Part shown: positions 12,180 to 23,125 of the stretch, piece after piece
Layout of the letters: the number at the start of each line of letters is the position of its first letter
Numbering within the stretch: the first letter of the stretch is position 1
Made by a program: the position numbers and the translations under genes
From: Monilinia fructicola
Lineage: Eukaryota > Ascomycota > Leotiomycetes > Helotiales > Sclerotiniaceae
Assembly: GCA_008692225.1 (NCBI GenBank)
Contig: VICG01000004.1
Span: forward strand, 2,108,501 to 2,172,500
Reading direction: 5' to 3'
DNA: 64,000 nt
Notes under the pieces: generated by a model
What the model saw: the letters and a program-made list of their open reading frames with translations, nothing else
Told to the model about the DNA's origin: nothing
Databases searched by the model: none

Positions 12180-13881
12180 AGTCAATTTCGTGCTGCCCAA
12201 CTTTGGTCTCTGCTGCTCACTTTACTCTTGTCAGATACCATCTTTTCTGGTATGTTTATTCTCACAGATTAAACCAACTTGGGAAAATTGGGTTTAAAAT
12301 TTCACGGCAAGCCTCATATGGTTTAGATTTTGAAGCAAGTTGGACGATTTAGTTGACTGTTTCTATTTCCTTTTTATTCGGAAAACTTTCATCATATTGC
12401 TTTATGTGGATTTGTTTCTTGCAACACCAGAATACTTTGCTTAAATCACTTGGCGATTACATTTGTGGTGGCTTTATGGCCCCGGTTTTGACCCTAGGGA
12501 CAACTAGCTTTTGACAATAAAATAGAAGACAATTTTGCTATGAATCTTCCCAGCCCTCTCCTTGTAAAACTTCGAGTGTGGTGTCTTGAAGCTATGAATA
12601 AAAAGGTTAGCAATCATGCAAAGAACATTGAATGTTAATCAATTCCTATATGGATGTAGCTTGATATACCTAGGTAGTTATTTCTGCCGTTTTAAAGCAA
12701 AAGCTGACCAGTTTTCTCGCCCATGCGGGATGGCTTGATACTTTCGATATAGTAGCTTTGCTGCGTATTAGCATCAATCGTCTTCTCCTCATGACAAAGT
12801 AGGTTCACATTTAGATAGACAAATCAATGCTCGAAGCTGCCATGGTGATGATGAAAAATAAAGCACCTTGGGCCATCCATGCATGCATGAATGGGTGAAT
12901 GGATGAATGTTAGAGATAAAACTCACAATCCCGCCACATAGCATCTCATCTTGCAAGAGGTAGTAAGTAGCAAGTAGTAGCCATGGGGGGAAGCCAAATT
13001 TCACGCTGATCAATGATGAAAGAAGGGGTTTTCGCGCTTCGGTGAAGGAAGAGGGGTCTTCTGTGATTGGATGTGGGGGGGGGGTGAGCCGCTCGCATGA
13101 TACCGATGATTTCGAAGGTGGGGGTTACCGGGGGCATGTCTTGAGGGAGGTGTGTATGGGGTATGTCGTGCTGTAGTTGTTGGTTGGGAGGGTTGATTGA
13201 TTGATTGATTGGGGTTGCTGGGGTTTGGGGAGTGGGGAGGGGAAAGTTTTGTTTCGAGGGGTTTTGTCTCGTGGTGGGGATGGGGATGGGGATGGGGATG
13301 GAGATTTAAGGAGATCATCTTACTAGTTCGTTTGGACTCTGTGTATGATGAGTGAGGGGTACAGCGGCCTGGTTGGATTACTAGGTAGGATATGAGGAGG
13401 AGGTTCGAGGGGGGTATCTATTGATTGCCGGAGGGGGGGTGGGAATTGGGGGGGGGTTTGTATGTGGGTATATATATATACCATATACAGTGTGAGGAAG
13501 TTGGCTGTTGGGGCGTTGAAGAGGCAGAGGGGTTAGAGGCGTTGTACACGTGGTGATGAGAAAGGCAAGCGCGTATGCGTGGATCTGCACGAACAGATGG
13601 GTCGATCTGCGGAGGTTACGGGAGCACTGTGCCACGAGAGCGCGAGGGCCATCTTGGGTTCACATCTCGAAATCTCATCATTTGATCTGTGCATCTACGG
13701 ATTGATACGTGTCGTGAAAATCTATCCCTCCAATTCCATTTATATACATTAAAAGAAAGCTGCTTCCGTCCCATTCTCGTACAATGGGTATCATTGATGT
13801 TGGGGTTTTTGGTATCGATACCTCGTCCCTATTTTTTCCCCTTGCATCTTACGTCTATTTCCAGCGTCACTTCGTGGGGGT
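12180..13881. other. Convergent spacer, G-rich
   Basis: 3' side of both the mei2-like and GEgh16-like genes. It holds a second TATACCTAGGTAGTTA motif (about 12664), G-runs at 13070-13085 and 13420-13460, GATT repeats near 13195 and GGGGAT repeats near 13275. No gene is supported. ORFs here are Pro/His-rich products of the G-runs. Confidence 0.55.
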
Positions 13882-15078
13882 CTAGTTTGATGGCTCTTCC
13901 CAGCTATCAGATGCAAATAACCTGCTGGCCCACTTCAAACGGGAACCTCTCGCCTTGTTGTTGTTGTTGTTGTTGTTATTCCTTCCATTTCCGTTTCTAT
14001 TCCCCTTGGCCGCATTGGAATTGGCATTTGGATTTCCCCTTCCACTGCCTTTAGAGGCAGGAGTAGCTTTTGCTTTGGCGGGAGAGGAAGATGAGGGTGT
14101 AGGTGTGACTGTGGCCGCAGCGCCGGCTCCTACATTTTCCACCGCAGGGGTCACGACGGCAGCTGCTTTAGAAACCACGGAAGCACTGAGGAGAGCTGAT
14201 TTGTTGTTAGCTGTGTAGACTTTTCCCAAGGCTTAAGAGAGAGAACATACCATTAGCACCATCAAAGCCCTTGATACCTTCAGCGGATCCAGCGGCTTGG
14301 TTTGCGGCAATAGCGGCGGGGAGATCGACATTGTTTTCTTGGACTTGGGCTTCGATGGCCTTGAGTGTTTGGGCAGTGGTAATGGTTTTGGCGCTGTTAT
14401 TGCTGGCCGCAATATCCGTTTGCTGGACAGCAAAGCAGCCACCAAATGGACCTGCGACGGCATTATTTCGGCAACGAATGGTGCAGACGTTTCCGGTGGA
14501 GGCACCGGTACAGGCAAGGTCATCGGGCAATTGGACGGTGATGTTGAAGTCTTGGGTCTTGGCTTGTGAGAGACCGTTAACTCCCGGGACGTTGTTGGTG
14601 ACGGTTAAGTTTCGAGAAATTTATACCAGCGTTGCTGGTTTGATCGAGATCACAGGAGTATGGGCCGGCTCCATCTGCATTGACTTGATGGATGGTGACG
14701 GTCATCTTTGTACCGGCCTTGACTTGCGTGACGGAGTTGGCTGCAAGAGCGTTTTCAGTGTTCTCTCCAACATCGATGTTGCCGCTCAATTCTGTACGAC
14801 CACACTCGTTGACAATGTTGGCTGCAATTTCGGCATCTCGAATGATGGTTGTGTCTTGTTGACAAGGGCTGATGCCGGTACAATTTCTTGCGATAGCATC
14901 ATCGACTAAGTAAATTAAATTAGATTAACATCCCGAAATATGGGGAGAATAAATTGGACTTTGTACCTTTAAATCCAACACTTGTGGGGGAACCTTTCAG
15001 ACCCTGAGCAGCAAGGATAACGCCGTGGGCTTGAGCGACGGACAATAAAGCTGCTTGAAATAAGATTGAAGTATACAT
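13882..15078 (-). CDS. GEgh16/Egh16H-type secreted protein (MAS3-like); one-base frameshift
   Basis: Exons on minus are 15078-14967, 14905-14251 and 14210-13882; the second intron would be only 40 bp. A signal peptide (MYTSILFQAALLSVAQA) is followed directly by His-18. The mature protein has paired Cys segments (RNCTGISPCQQ, NECGRTELSG, YSCDLDQTSN, LACTGASTGNVCTIRCRNN, FGGCFAVQQ). A Ser/Ala/Pro-rich and then Asn/Gly-rich tail (with eight consecutive Asn) ends WEEPSN. After NAGINFS the frame breaks in AAAC (14610-14612). Dropping one A gives NLTVTNNVPGVNGLSQAK and 1095 nt (364 aa). The family includes Blumeria Egh16H and Magnaporthe MAS proteins, secreted and expressed during appressorium formation; its biochemical activity is not known to me. 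Family call is from the Cys pattern and the IHQVNADGAGPYSC motif. Confidence 0.78.
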
Positions 15079-17892
15079 GTTGAAGGAAGGGAAGGAAGGT
15101 GTCCTGCACTAAGAAATGAATGAATAAAAGTTAGGAAAATAAAAGGATCGCCCGGATCTTGTACAGAATTGAAATGATATAAAATAGAATGAAGGAAAAG
15201 GAAGAATGGTGAAGAGAACAGGAAAATGTGGAATGTATATGTACGAACGTTGGAAAGGAACGTCCTATGCTGGTCAGATATCATCTACTAGCAAAAGCTC
15301 ACGATAAAATATCGTCATGGCGAACAGCTCATATTGCCTCCTTGATGGTAATAAATTCTCCTACACAACATGTTGCACTTGCAAGCAATGTGGAGCACAG
15401 GATCATTCTCGCCTGTCGCTGAGAGAGGGAAAGGTACCGGTACTCAGTATTGAGCAAGAATAGAAATCAATTCCCGGTCATTAAAAGCCATTTCAGAAAC
15501 AACGACATGAAAATTCGTCATCTCACGCTTGCACGCTTGCACGCTTGCTGTATCACATTGTTCAGATGTTTCTTGTATCGAAATATTCAGATGGCAGATG
15601 GTCGAAGTCAAAGCAAGCTCATGTTGATTCTAACCTCCGATAACCTTACAAAGGCGGAGTCGAAAGGACTCTTTGCCGCCATGATAGAAGGGTGTGATAC
15701 GTGACGCACGCAAGGATACTAGCTCGCTCCTTATTCCTTGGGTTGAAAGAAGAGTGAGAGATCATGAGAAATCATGAGATATGATCCTGATGAGTAGAAA
15801 TTCCAAGACGTCTGACCCACTGCTACCTGCGGCAATGAGCCTTGAAATAGATTAACAGTACAAATCATCAGATCAGATTTTGCAGTAAAATGAAAGAATT
15901 GAAACCAATGCCAAGGTAGTTTGGACGAAAGGAAGTAAAGAAGTCGAGAATGTTGTGGTGATGTTGTATTTATTGTCGGAAGTTTTGACGATATGTGTTT
16001 GAAGTGAGTGGGGGTTGGAGTCCCTTGGAAAGATACTCATTTGGGAAAATTGCAAGAGCCGAAGTATTCTGTCCCATTCAAGGACAGATTATTGAAATTA
16101 TTGAAATTATTGATATTATTGATATTATTGATATTATTGATATATTGATTGATATTATTGATATTATTAATATTATTGATATTGATATTATTATTATTGA
16201 TATTATTATTATTGATATTATTATTATTGATATTATTATTATTGATATTATTATTATTGATATTATTATTATTATATTATTATTATTATTAATTAAGGAT
16301 TTTGAGAGAATTTAAAGTCAAAGCATAATTAGCATACCATAGCAAAGCAAGTCAAATCAAAGCAAGTCAAATCAAATCTACTCTGTATATTCGCATCACC
16401 GTTTGATAAGTTAATTATCCGATATTTCTTCTTGAATAGGTACCTAGATAGGTACCTACCTGCCTAGGTAGTTCTATTGGAAGTCATAACCGTGCATGAA
16501 GACGATAGAATAGGGGTCGGTTAAAGAAGGATACAATGATCAATCAATACATGTATCATGAAGAAGAAGAGGATGGAGTTAGTCAGTCCTAACTAGTCTT
16601 ACCACCATCGGATATGGATAGTGACAACGAAAGGAGGTTGGTTGACTCTGCCGGTATTGCCGAAGAGGACTTGAGTAGGTCGTAGTAGTAATGATACGAA
16701 CGATAAGAAAGATCCCAACAGGTAGCTACTTGTACCTACCCAGGTAGTAGACAGACGGCTGCAAAAGCAAAACGAAACCATGTTCACTACTGTATTCTTT
16801 CTTTCTCACTCACTGTTCTCCCCATTGTCCGGGATCATCCAATTACAAGGCTCATATGAAATGTACGGAATACTAGCTAAACTTAGTGTTCTGCATCTCG
16901 GACCAAACTCAGATCCAGAAGCTTATCTACCTACCTAATTCCTGATTATAATTACTCTTCAATGGATGCCCAGGTGGTTCCATTCAGAATTGACAATCAA
17001 AAGTATCTTTCTTCTTATACCAGGTAAGCTTGGATGATTTTAAAAGATTACTATACTGTACTTCTTTCTATTCAATAACCCGTGGACCTCCTTGACTCTC
17101 CTCTCTCGGGCCGTTGAGCTTGGATCTCGGTTTGAAAGAACCGAACCGTAAGCGTAAAAGCGTAAGATTATATAACTGGAAGCTGGCTGCTCTTTTCGTT
17201 TTGTCTTTTAATTAAAGGCTTGTGTTAAATTTTAGTTGAATTTTAGTTAAACTTTAATCAAAGCTTATAACTTTTCTAAACGGAATAATAATTATCATAA
17301 AAGGTTGTATAAATTACTCAGTATACTCCGTATACCTAGGTACAGAGTCTATTAGAATCCTTAACTTTAAGGCAAAATTGTTTAAGGCATCTCCAGCTAG
17401 ACCACTGGTGGACTAGAAATGAAATGTCAAGCGTTTTGTTCTACGCGGGTACAGTAAGCTGGAGGTTACAGTAGTCCAATTAGTTCTACAGTAGAACTAA
17501 CCTGATTAGAACTAGATACCGGCACTCGACTTAAATTTCAACAATGCTACTTAAGTATCTATGGATCCATTGATTCCATTCATCCCCCCCAAAAAAGTAA
17601 GACTTACAAAAGCACTGAATTTGTAAAAATGCTTGGAAACACTTTTACATAGGTAGGAATCCAGGATATTCTCCTGCAAAGATTCTCTCTTTCGAGAATA
17701 TAGCTCGCCATGTGCTATCAAAAGTCACGGGGCGCCGAAGACTACTATGCAATTGAGAAGCTCAATCGTCAGGTAACACCACAGCTTCTCGCATGTGGCT
17801 GCAGAGAGTAAATACTACCCTTGTTTCTGGTGCTGTGGCAGATTATTCCTAATCCTTACTAAAGAAAAATACACGATGTCCCATGCACAGTC
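15079..17892. other. Repeat-bearing spacer, no gene supported
   Basis: Holds an ATT/GATATT microsatellite (16086-16298), palindromic GGTACCTA/CCTAGG motifs (16438-16472 and 17331) and a TACTCCGTA motif (17325). The CT at 15111-15113 and the sequence just upstream of 15078 form the GEgh16-like promoter. Otherwise nothing is recognisable. Confidence 0.55.
16086..16298. repeat. GATATT/ATT microsatellite
   Basis: Over 200 bases of ATTGAAATT, ATTGATATT and then ATTATTATTGAT units. It creates an artificial Ile/Asp ORF, which is not a gene. Confidence 0.9.
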
Positions 17893-18322
17893 ATGACGGA
17901 GAGCAAGAGCACATCTCAAGCAGAATTGTTGATCATGGTACCTAGACCTCACAGTCGATTGAAAGCCGGTAGCAACAGGAAGAGAAAAGTATCCTCATGT
18001 ACAGAGTGCAATAGACTGAAGCAACAGGTGTTGAAGACGTCGAGGCGTCCTATTTCTAGGATCCACTAAAATGTGTACTGAGTGCGATAGTCCATCTCGC
18101 CGTGTTTTATACAAACTTGGATTTTGCACCTATGTTTTCAAGAGCGCAAATGTTTTTCCTGCACATTTAGCCATTTTCATCATGTGGCTCCATGAGTTCG
18201 GTTGGGTCTCTCCTCTGCTTGCCTGTTCCAATCCATTGACTCTCTCCTCGTACAGCCTCTTCAAGCCTCGGTCTCAATTTGCAATGATCATTCAAAGCGA
18301 ATCGACGCCAAGTGAGGGTTGA
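17893..18322 (+). pseudogene. Relic of a Zn2Cys6 transcription factor
   Basis: From ATG at 17893 the frame reads MTESKSTSQAELLIMVPR, then RKRKVSSCTECNRLKQQ. This is the start of a Zn(II)2Cys6 cluster (basic stretch, C-x2-C) but the third Cys is absent, followed by a stop at 18067. After a possible intron the second half-cluster appears as KMCTECDSPSRRVLYKLGF (18069 on), again with its last Cys missing. The frame then runs into unrelated sequence ending at 18322. Known: these regulators need six Cys to hold two zinc ions. Inferred: this is a decayed regulator gene, not functional. The order, MFS relic and methyltransferase downstream, suggests a former gene cluster. Confidence 0.55.
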
Positions 18323-19217
18323 TGCAACTTCACAATATTCTTCTTGGCAAGGTTCGGAAGAGTCTGCGATCAATTAATCCTGTTCCTACTTGACATCAGG
18401 ATATGCTTTGAGATTTGGTCATCAGCTCTGTAATTTCTACATCAGTCAACTCATGTTCCTTCCGTGTACCAGATTGCCATAATATCCCAAATGATGGAAG
18501 TCCTCTGTGATAGTTGGGCTTCTCCAATCAATGGCCTCTATTTTGCTCTCCTGAGTCGTGTATACGAGTACTAGACAAGATACATGCAAATTTCTCATCC
18601 GGAACATGAGATCTGGTGCGGCAATACTACACCATGGGTGTGCAACTAGGATGAATGGTTGTTGTATACTGGGCTTTTGATTGAAAGATCCAATTCTAGG
18701 ATGGTTGTCTCGGTGAAAGGAAAGAGGAAAGAAGATTCAAATAAATCGTACCATGGACCAGAGGACTGTCAAGAGCATTTGCGTAACCAAAGAAATGATC
18801 TCTGCTATATACCACCGACTGTGCTTGTATATCCTGACGACATTTCTACTTGGGTTGAGTTCGCAGTGTCTTACGTACCCATTCTGTTCCCTGATTCAAA
18901 ATATCAATCCTTCACTTTCTCGAACACATCATTCCTATTTCCTGATGTAGTTTCCATTCCTTATTCTCCCCAAACTCTTCATTTGATAAGCAATTAGCTA
19001 ACCCTTCAATCTGAATACAATCAGTTGTTGCTATCTTGACTTTAGAGGCCGTCAAGTATCACCATCCTTACATTGAAAACTTTACGATATTCCTTCGGTG
19101 GGAGGGCTTAGATGATTTTCAAAGTTAAATGACTGTCTTGGAAGCATTGTAATCTTCTTAGCCCGAAGTGCAATCTGTGACGCAGCATCTAGTATGAACG
19201 TTCTCATTGTAAGGTGA
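18323..19217. other. Unassigned degenerate sequence between two relics
   Basis: No recognisable gene. The 112-codon ORF 18659-18997 has no domain I know. It may contain more decayed coding sequence of the neighbouring relics. Confidence 0.4.
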
Positions 19218-19733
19218 GTGGTTGCTGACGCTGATGGAGCGGGATTATACCTTGAAATGTTGAATCTCATTGCTATCAACACCTTGGGGCGGAAGATTCC
19301 AGCATACATGGGTGGTACCGGGGCTGTTTGGAGAGCAAGGACAATCTTGAGACCTGCCATCGGAGCATTAATGCTGAACGGTGCCGCTCTCGTGTTCACC
19401 ATCAGGAGTGGAACTTTGACGGGAGCTATCTATGGTTTCACAGTTCTGATTGTCAGTGTTGCTGGTCTCACCTCCCAAATAGGTTATATTATGACCTTTG
19501 CCAAAACTCCACCACACAAGGTGGTTATGGCAATGAGATTCATCAATATTACCCAGGCTGAAGGTTTCATCATTTCTCTTTCTATCTTCGGCGCGATGTT
19601 CCAAAATTTTGCTTTTATTCGCCTGGATAAAACTCTCTCGCCTTTGGGATTCTCCGCTTATGATATCAATGATGCTTTCGTAGAGTCTTGGGGCTCTTTT
19701 CCTTTGTGCGCGAGGTTAGAGGCAGTGCGATAG
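19218..19733 (+). pseudogene. MFS drug:H+ antiporter (DHA2-type) relic with internal deletion
   Basis: A 171-codon frame. Its first part, GAGLYLEMLNLIAINT...GRKIPAYMGGTGAV, resembles the TM4/TM5 region of DHA2-type major-facilitator transporters (normally RP-x-YMG-x-TG-x-x-W). The second part, NGAALVFTIRSGTLTGAIYG ... FINITQAEGFIISLSIFGAM FQN, resembles TM10-TM12. The roughly 250 residues that normally separate these blocks are absent, and so is the N-terminal third. Family members have about 550 residues and 14 TMs. So this is a truncated, internally deleted remnant beside a Zn2Cys6 relic. An alternative is a very short recombinant gene, but there is no sign of a promoter or introns. Confidence 0.6.
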
Positions 19734-20002
19734 GCGATTTTTTCAATCTGTTAGTCAGGCGTATGCTTTAGCAATGCGTGTGGTGCTCTATATCTTGTTG
19801 CAGAGATTTTAGTCACTGGCATTTAAGGCTATAACTGAAGCTTAAGATTCGATAATGTAAGGTTTTGGAAACTTCCGTTGCGGGTACACAGTTCTCGATA
19901 CTTTAGACTCTTATTGCTGTAAGAAGTTATTCCTTCGAGTCAATAGAATATTCTTCTCGCAAGAAAGTCGTTATATCAAGCCGCGAATTACTCGATTAAC
20001 CA
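19734..20002. other. Short spacer before AT-rich element A
   Basis: Nothing recognised. Base composition becomes strongly AT-rich at its right end. Confidence 0.4.
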
Positions 20003-20470
20003 CTCAGGTAGGTTTTAAAAGAGACATATAAGAGTTGGGGCCATAGCTTATCGTACATTTCGCATTTTCAACCATCTTATTTCGAAATTTAATCATAAAT
20101 CAATACATCAATATCTTTTTATAAAATTGAAGCTATATATATAATGAATAACAGTTAATTCCTTTCCTTTAATTATATTCTCTGATTTGTAGATTAATCT
20201 TTTAATATATAGCCTGAAATGTAAAGGATCTACTCTCTTTTATGATGCTTTCAATTTATGTTTTCATTCTTTAATAAAAATAAATACGAATAATAGTTTT
20301 TTGAGTTTCTTTTTTATTCAATGCTATACTTTTTTGATAAGATTGAGATATAGAGAAGAAGGGGGTTAATTAATGCCTTGTACGAAATGCTTTAGTTAAG
20401 CTATATAGCTAGGCTTTAAATAAAGTTCTACTTTATTTCCTATAAAGATATATTTAGATTCTATTGTATT

Positions 20471-20667
20471 TGTTCTACTTATTCTACTTATTCTACTTAT
20501 TCTACTTATTCTACTTATTCTACTTACTTATTCTACTTATTCTACTTATTCTACTTATTCTACTTATTCTACTTATTCTACTTATTCTACTTATTCTACT
20601 TATTCTACTACTTATTCTACTTATTCTACTTATTCTACTTATTCTACTTATTACTTATTCTACTTAT
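20471..20667. repeat. TTATTCTAC 9-bp minisatellite
   Basis: About 20 units of TTATTCTAC with a few shortened units, inside element A. A further partial unit sits just after the LTR-like segment (20820-20829), so the array was probably interrupted by that insertion. Confidence 0.9.
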
Positions 20668-20819
20668 TGTTAAGATCGGCATGTGATGCCAAGCATCACG
20701 CGCCACGCTAGTCCTATAAAGGAACGAAATCCTTCGAATCCCATTCCTTTTCCTCCTTATAGAATTTTATTCACGTTACCGTCTCTCTTAGCCTCTAGTT
20801 TCTATTTCACTATATAATA
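20668..20819. mobile_element. Possible 152-bp solo LTR inside the minisatellite
   Basis: A less AT-rich island begins TGTTAAGATCGGCATGTGAT, holds a TATAAAGG box and ends ATAATA. CTTAT occurs directly on both sides. Canonical LTRs end in CA, and RIP turns CA to TA, which would fit the end seen. Caution: CTTAT is part of the flanking 9-bp repeat, so the target duplication could be coincidental. Confidence 0.4.
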
Positions 20820-21050
20820 CTTATTCTACTTAATATTTTTATTATCTCTATTTTCTTTATTATTTTTTCTAATTTAATATTAGATTTTAAAAATAAAATC
20901 CTAATATATAATTCTATTAGTCGTAGTATTAATAATTTTAAAGTATTTTTAAAGAAGATATAAAATTAGATAATAAAGGATTTTAAGTGGTTTATTATTA
21001 TTTTAAGAATCTTACTTATTTTGCGTATACTTTTTTAAAACCTACGCGAG

Positions 21051-22056
21051 TATTACAGTTCCACATTGGGATTTGTGTGTGCTTTGTAGGATTGGCTTCC
21101 TAGTTATGCTATCCTTTCTAGAGTCCCACTATTAGACAATCACGTACCTCCCCAACGTTGAGAGGGTTTAATACAGTAACTCGTAGTATTGATATTCCAA
21201 GTTGTCTACCTACATACTGCTAATGCTTACCTTGCTGTTCAATCATGATTGCCATAAGTTCTTCCAATTTTGTCACGCTGTAGATTAATCCCAGCAAGCC
21301 TATTTTGAAAAACTTGTTATGATATCAAGTACACATCCTCTTTCAGTCTGTAGCAAATCTAATCTTCCACTGATCTTCAAGATTTATACCACAGTATTTG
21401 CCAAATGCTCTTAGCTTTCCAGCGTTGCATGCATAAATGTCAAGAAGCAACCCTCCTGACAGGGTCACATGACCATTTACGCCAGTACTTAAGTGGAAAG
21501 GATCCTAAATCCTTTCCTTTCCTCCTCATGAATAACTACATTAGTTCAGTTGACCCCTCTGTTCCCCGTCCCTTGTCACAATGAAACCACGACGACGTCA
21601 TGAGGTGATGACTCTAGCTTCTTTGCCTTTTGAGGCAAACTTCTCTCCATGAGCCCTCGGCTAATGATGAGTGAACAAATAAGTATACACGCCTAAGCAG
21701 CTCAATCCAAAAACAACCGTAGATCTCTTCAACGTCCCTCTCCCCAACCATACTCCCAACGCATTCCCAACCATACTCCCAACGTATTCCCAATCCTCTA
21801 CACTGCAACGAAGGATGATTATCGTATCTTCTTTGATTATAGCCATCGGCTTGCAACAATTTGATGGGAGCAGGCGTAGAGGGTCACGCATCAGAATCGC
21901 TATTATAAATAGCCTATCTCTGTACTCAGTTTGACCTGGCTATCTCTTCACTTCTCATTCTCTAAAAACCACCAGATATCAACCTACGAAGCCAAGCCAA
22001 AACTTGAAATACGAAGAAATTTTCAAACTTCTATCTCTTTGCGTCCCATATTGAAA
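21051..22056. other. Spacer upstream of the methyltransferase
   Basis: Normal-composition sequence between element A and the methyltransferase. No gene was recognised. The last 130 bases are the likely 5' leader. Confidence 0.5.
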
Positions 22057-23125
22057 ATGGAAACTGTAGTTCAGCCAGGAATATCAGAGCAGGAACTGTA
22101 TTTACTGAATAGGAGAGATGAGGAAGAGAAGGACAGGTTTGGGCCTCGGATAACTGGCCCTTAATGTGTATGCTGATATCTACAGGTTGGACCAACAAAG
22201 TAATGCCATTAGAATCGTACGGCATGGTCACGTCTTAGACCCAAAAATTCCGAAGCAAAATATTTCCAGAGTGGCAGACATTGCCACAGGTACCGGGTGA
22301 GAGTGTTCCACCACTTAAAACCTATAGGCTGTAATGCTGACTATTCCTCAGCATTTGGCTAAGAGAGATGATGGGAGAACTTGCAAATGAAGGATACAGC
22401 TCACCTGTAGAGACAGTGGGGTTTGATATCTCCGCAGAACAGTTTCCCAAAAGTTCTGCTCCAGGGAACAAGTTCGTTGTTTGGGATATGACCACTAGCT
22501 TTCCCGAGGAGTACCACAACAGTTTCGATGTCGTGCACATACGACTTGTCATTCTCGCAATAAAAGCTGAACAAATCAAAGACGTTGTAAAGAATCTGGT
22601 GGAATTGCTCAGCAAGTCTTCCCGTTCTCCTTTCCCTCTGCTCCAGACTCATCCCGGCGAAAGTAGTTGCTAACCAACACAGAACCTGGTGGATATCTCC
22701 AATGGACAGACATCTCCCACATGAATGGACTTGATCCAATACACAGAGTTGATGACGACGATATGTCTTTCAAATCCCAGGCAGAAACGGTCTTCGGATT
22801 CCTCGCCGAGAAAGGTTATTCTTTTGATCCCATTGGAGATGCAGAAACTTGCCTTCGGGGTTTGCCTGTAGAAGAAGCATATGTGATTGACAGTACGAAT
22901 GAATCGTATCACAGGCCAGAAATTAGAGGCATGGTGACAGAGTGGCAGGCGCGTACAACGGCAATAGTTATAGAAATGATGCTATCTCACAATGGGCAGA
23001 GTAAGGAGCAGGCGAAGATGGCAGCAGAAATGCACCGAAAGAAGGCTGTTGAGGCGGGGAGACGTGGGGCGATATTCAAAACAATGATAGCGACGTTGGT
23101 TGCTCGCAAAAAGAGTGAGTTGTAG
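22057..23125 (+). CDS. LaeA-like class I SAM-dependent methyltransferase
   Basis: Exons are 22057-22136, 22186-22296, 22352-22611 and 22683-23125 (894 nt, 297 aa). The third intron begins GC rather than GT. SAM motif I is VADIATGTGIW (residues 56-66), followed by the acidic post-I strand VGFDIS (about 84-89), motif II-like FDVVHIRLVI and motif III-like KPGGYLQWTDI. This is the fold of small fungal methyltransferases of the LaeA/UMTA type, often in secondary-metabolite clusters; the substrate cannot be read from sequence. The start at 22057 is chosen because the upstream in-frame ATG (21931) adds residues with no resemblance to the family. It is the only intact gene in the degenerate 15-27 kb block, next to TF and transporter relics. 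No frameshift. Confidence 0.85.
22612..22682 (+). other. GC-AG intron of the methyltransferase gene
   Basis: The donor is A|GCAAGT and the acceptor is CACAG|AA. Joining gives CTC AAA CCT GGT = LKPGG, the conserved motif III start, and keeps the frame. A branch-like CTAAC lies at 22670-22674. No GT donor nearby gives an open conserved frame. Confidence 0.75.

Larger units (their letters stand above)
20003..21050. mobile_element. AT-rich TIR element A (degenerate, RIP-like)
   Basis: The left end is CTCAGGTAGGTTTTAAAAGA and the right end, read on the minus strand, is CTCGCGTAGGTTTTAAAAAA followed by GTATACGCAAAATA. These are terminal inverted repeats closely related to those of element B (24669-25462). 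TA flanks the right end; CA is at the left. The interior is extremely AT-rich, has no coding capacity, and holds a 9-bp minisatellite and an LTR-like insertion. I read it as a non-autonomous DNA transposon (TA target site suggests the Tc1/mariner superfamily) heavily mutated by RIP. Confidence 0.6.

Noticed and set aside
14271..14909. 212-codon plus ORF
   Set aside because: Antisense shadow of exon 2 of the GEgh16-like gene, which has a signal peptide, Cys pattern and introns.
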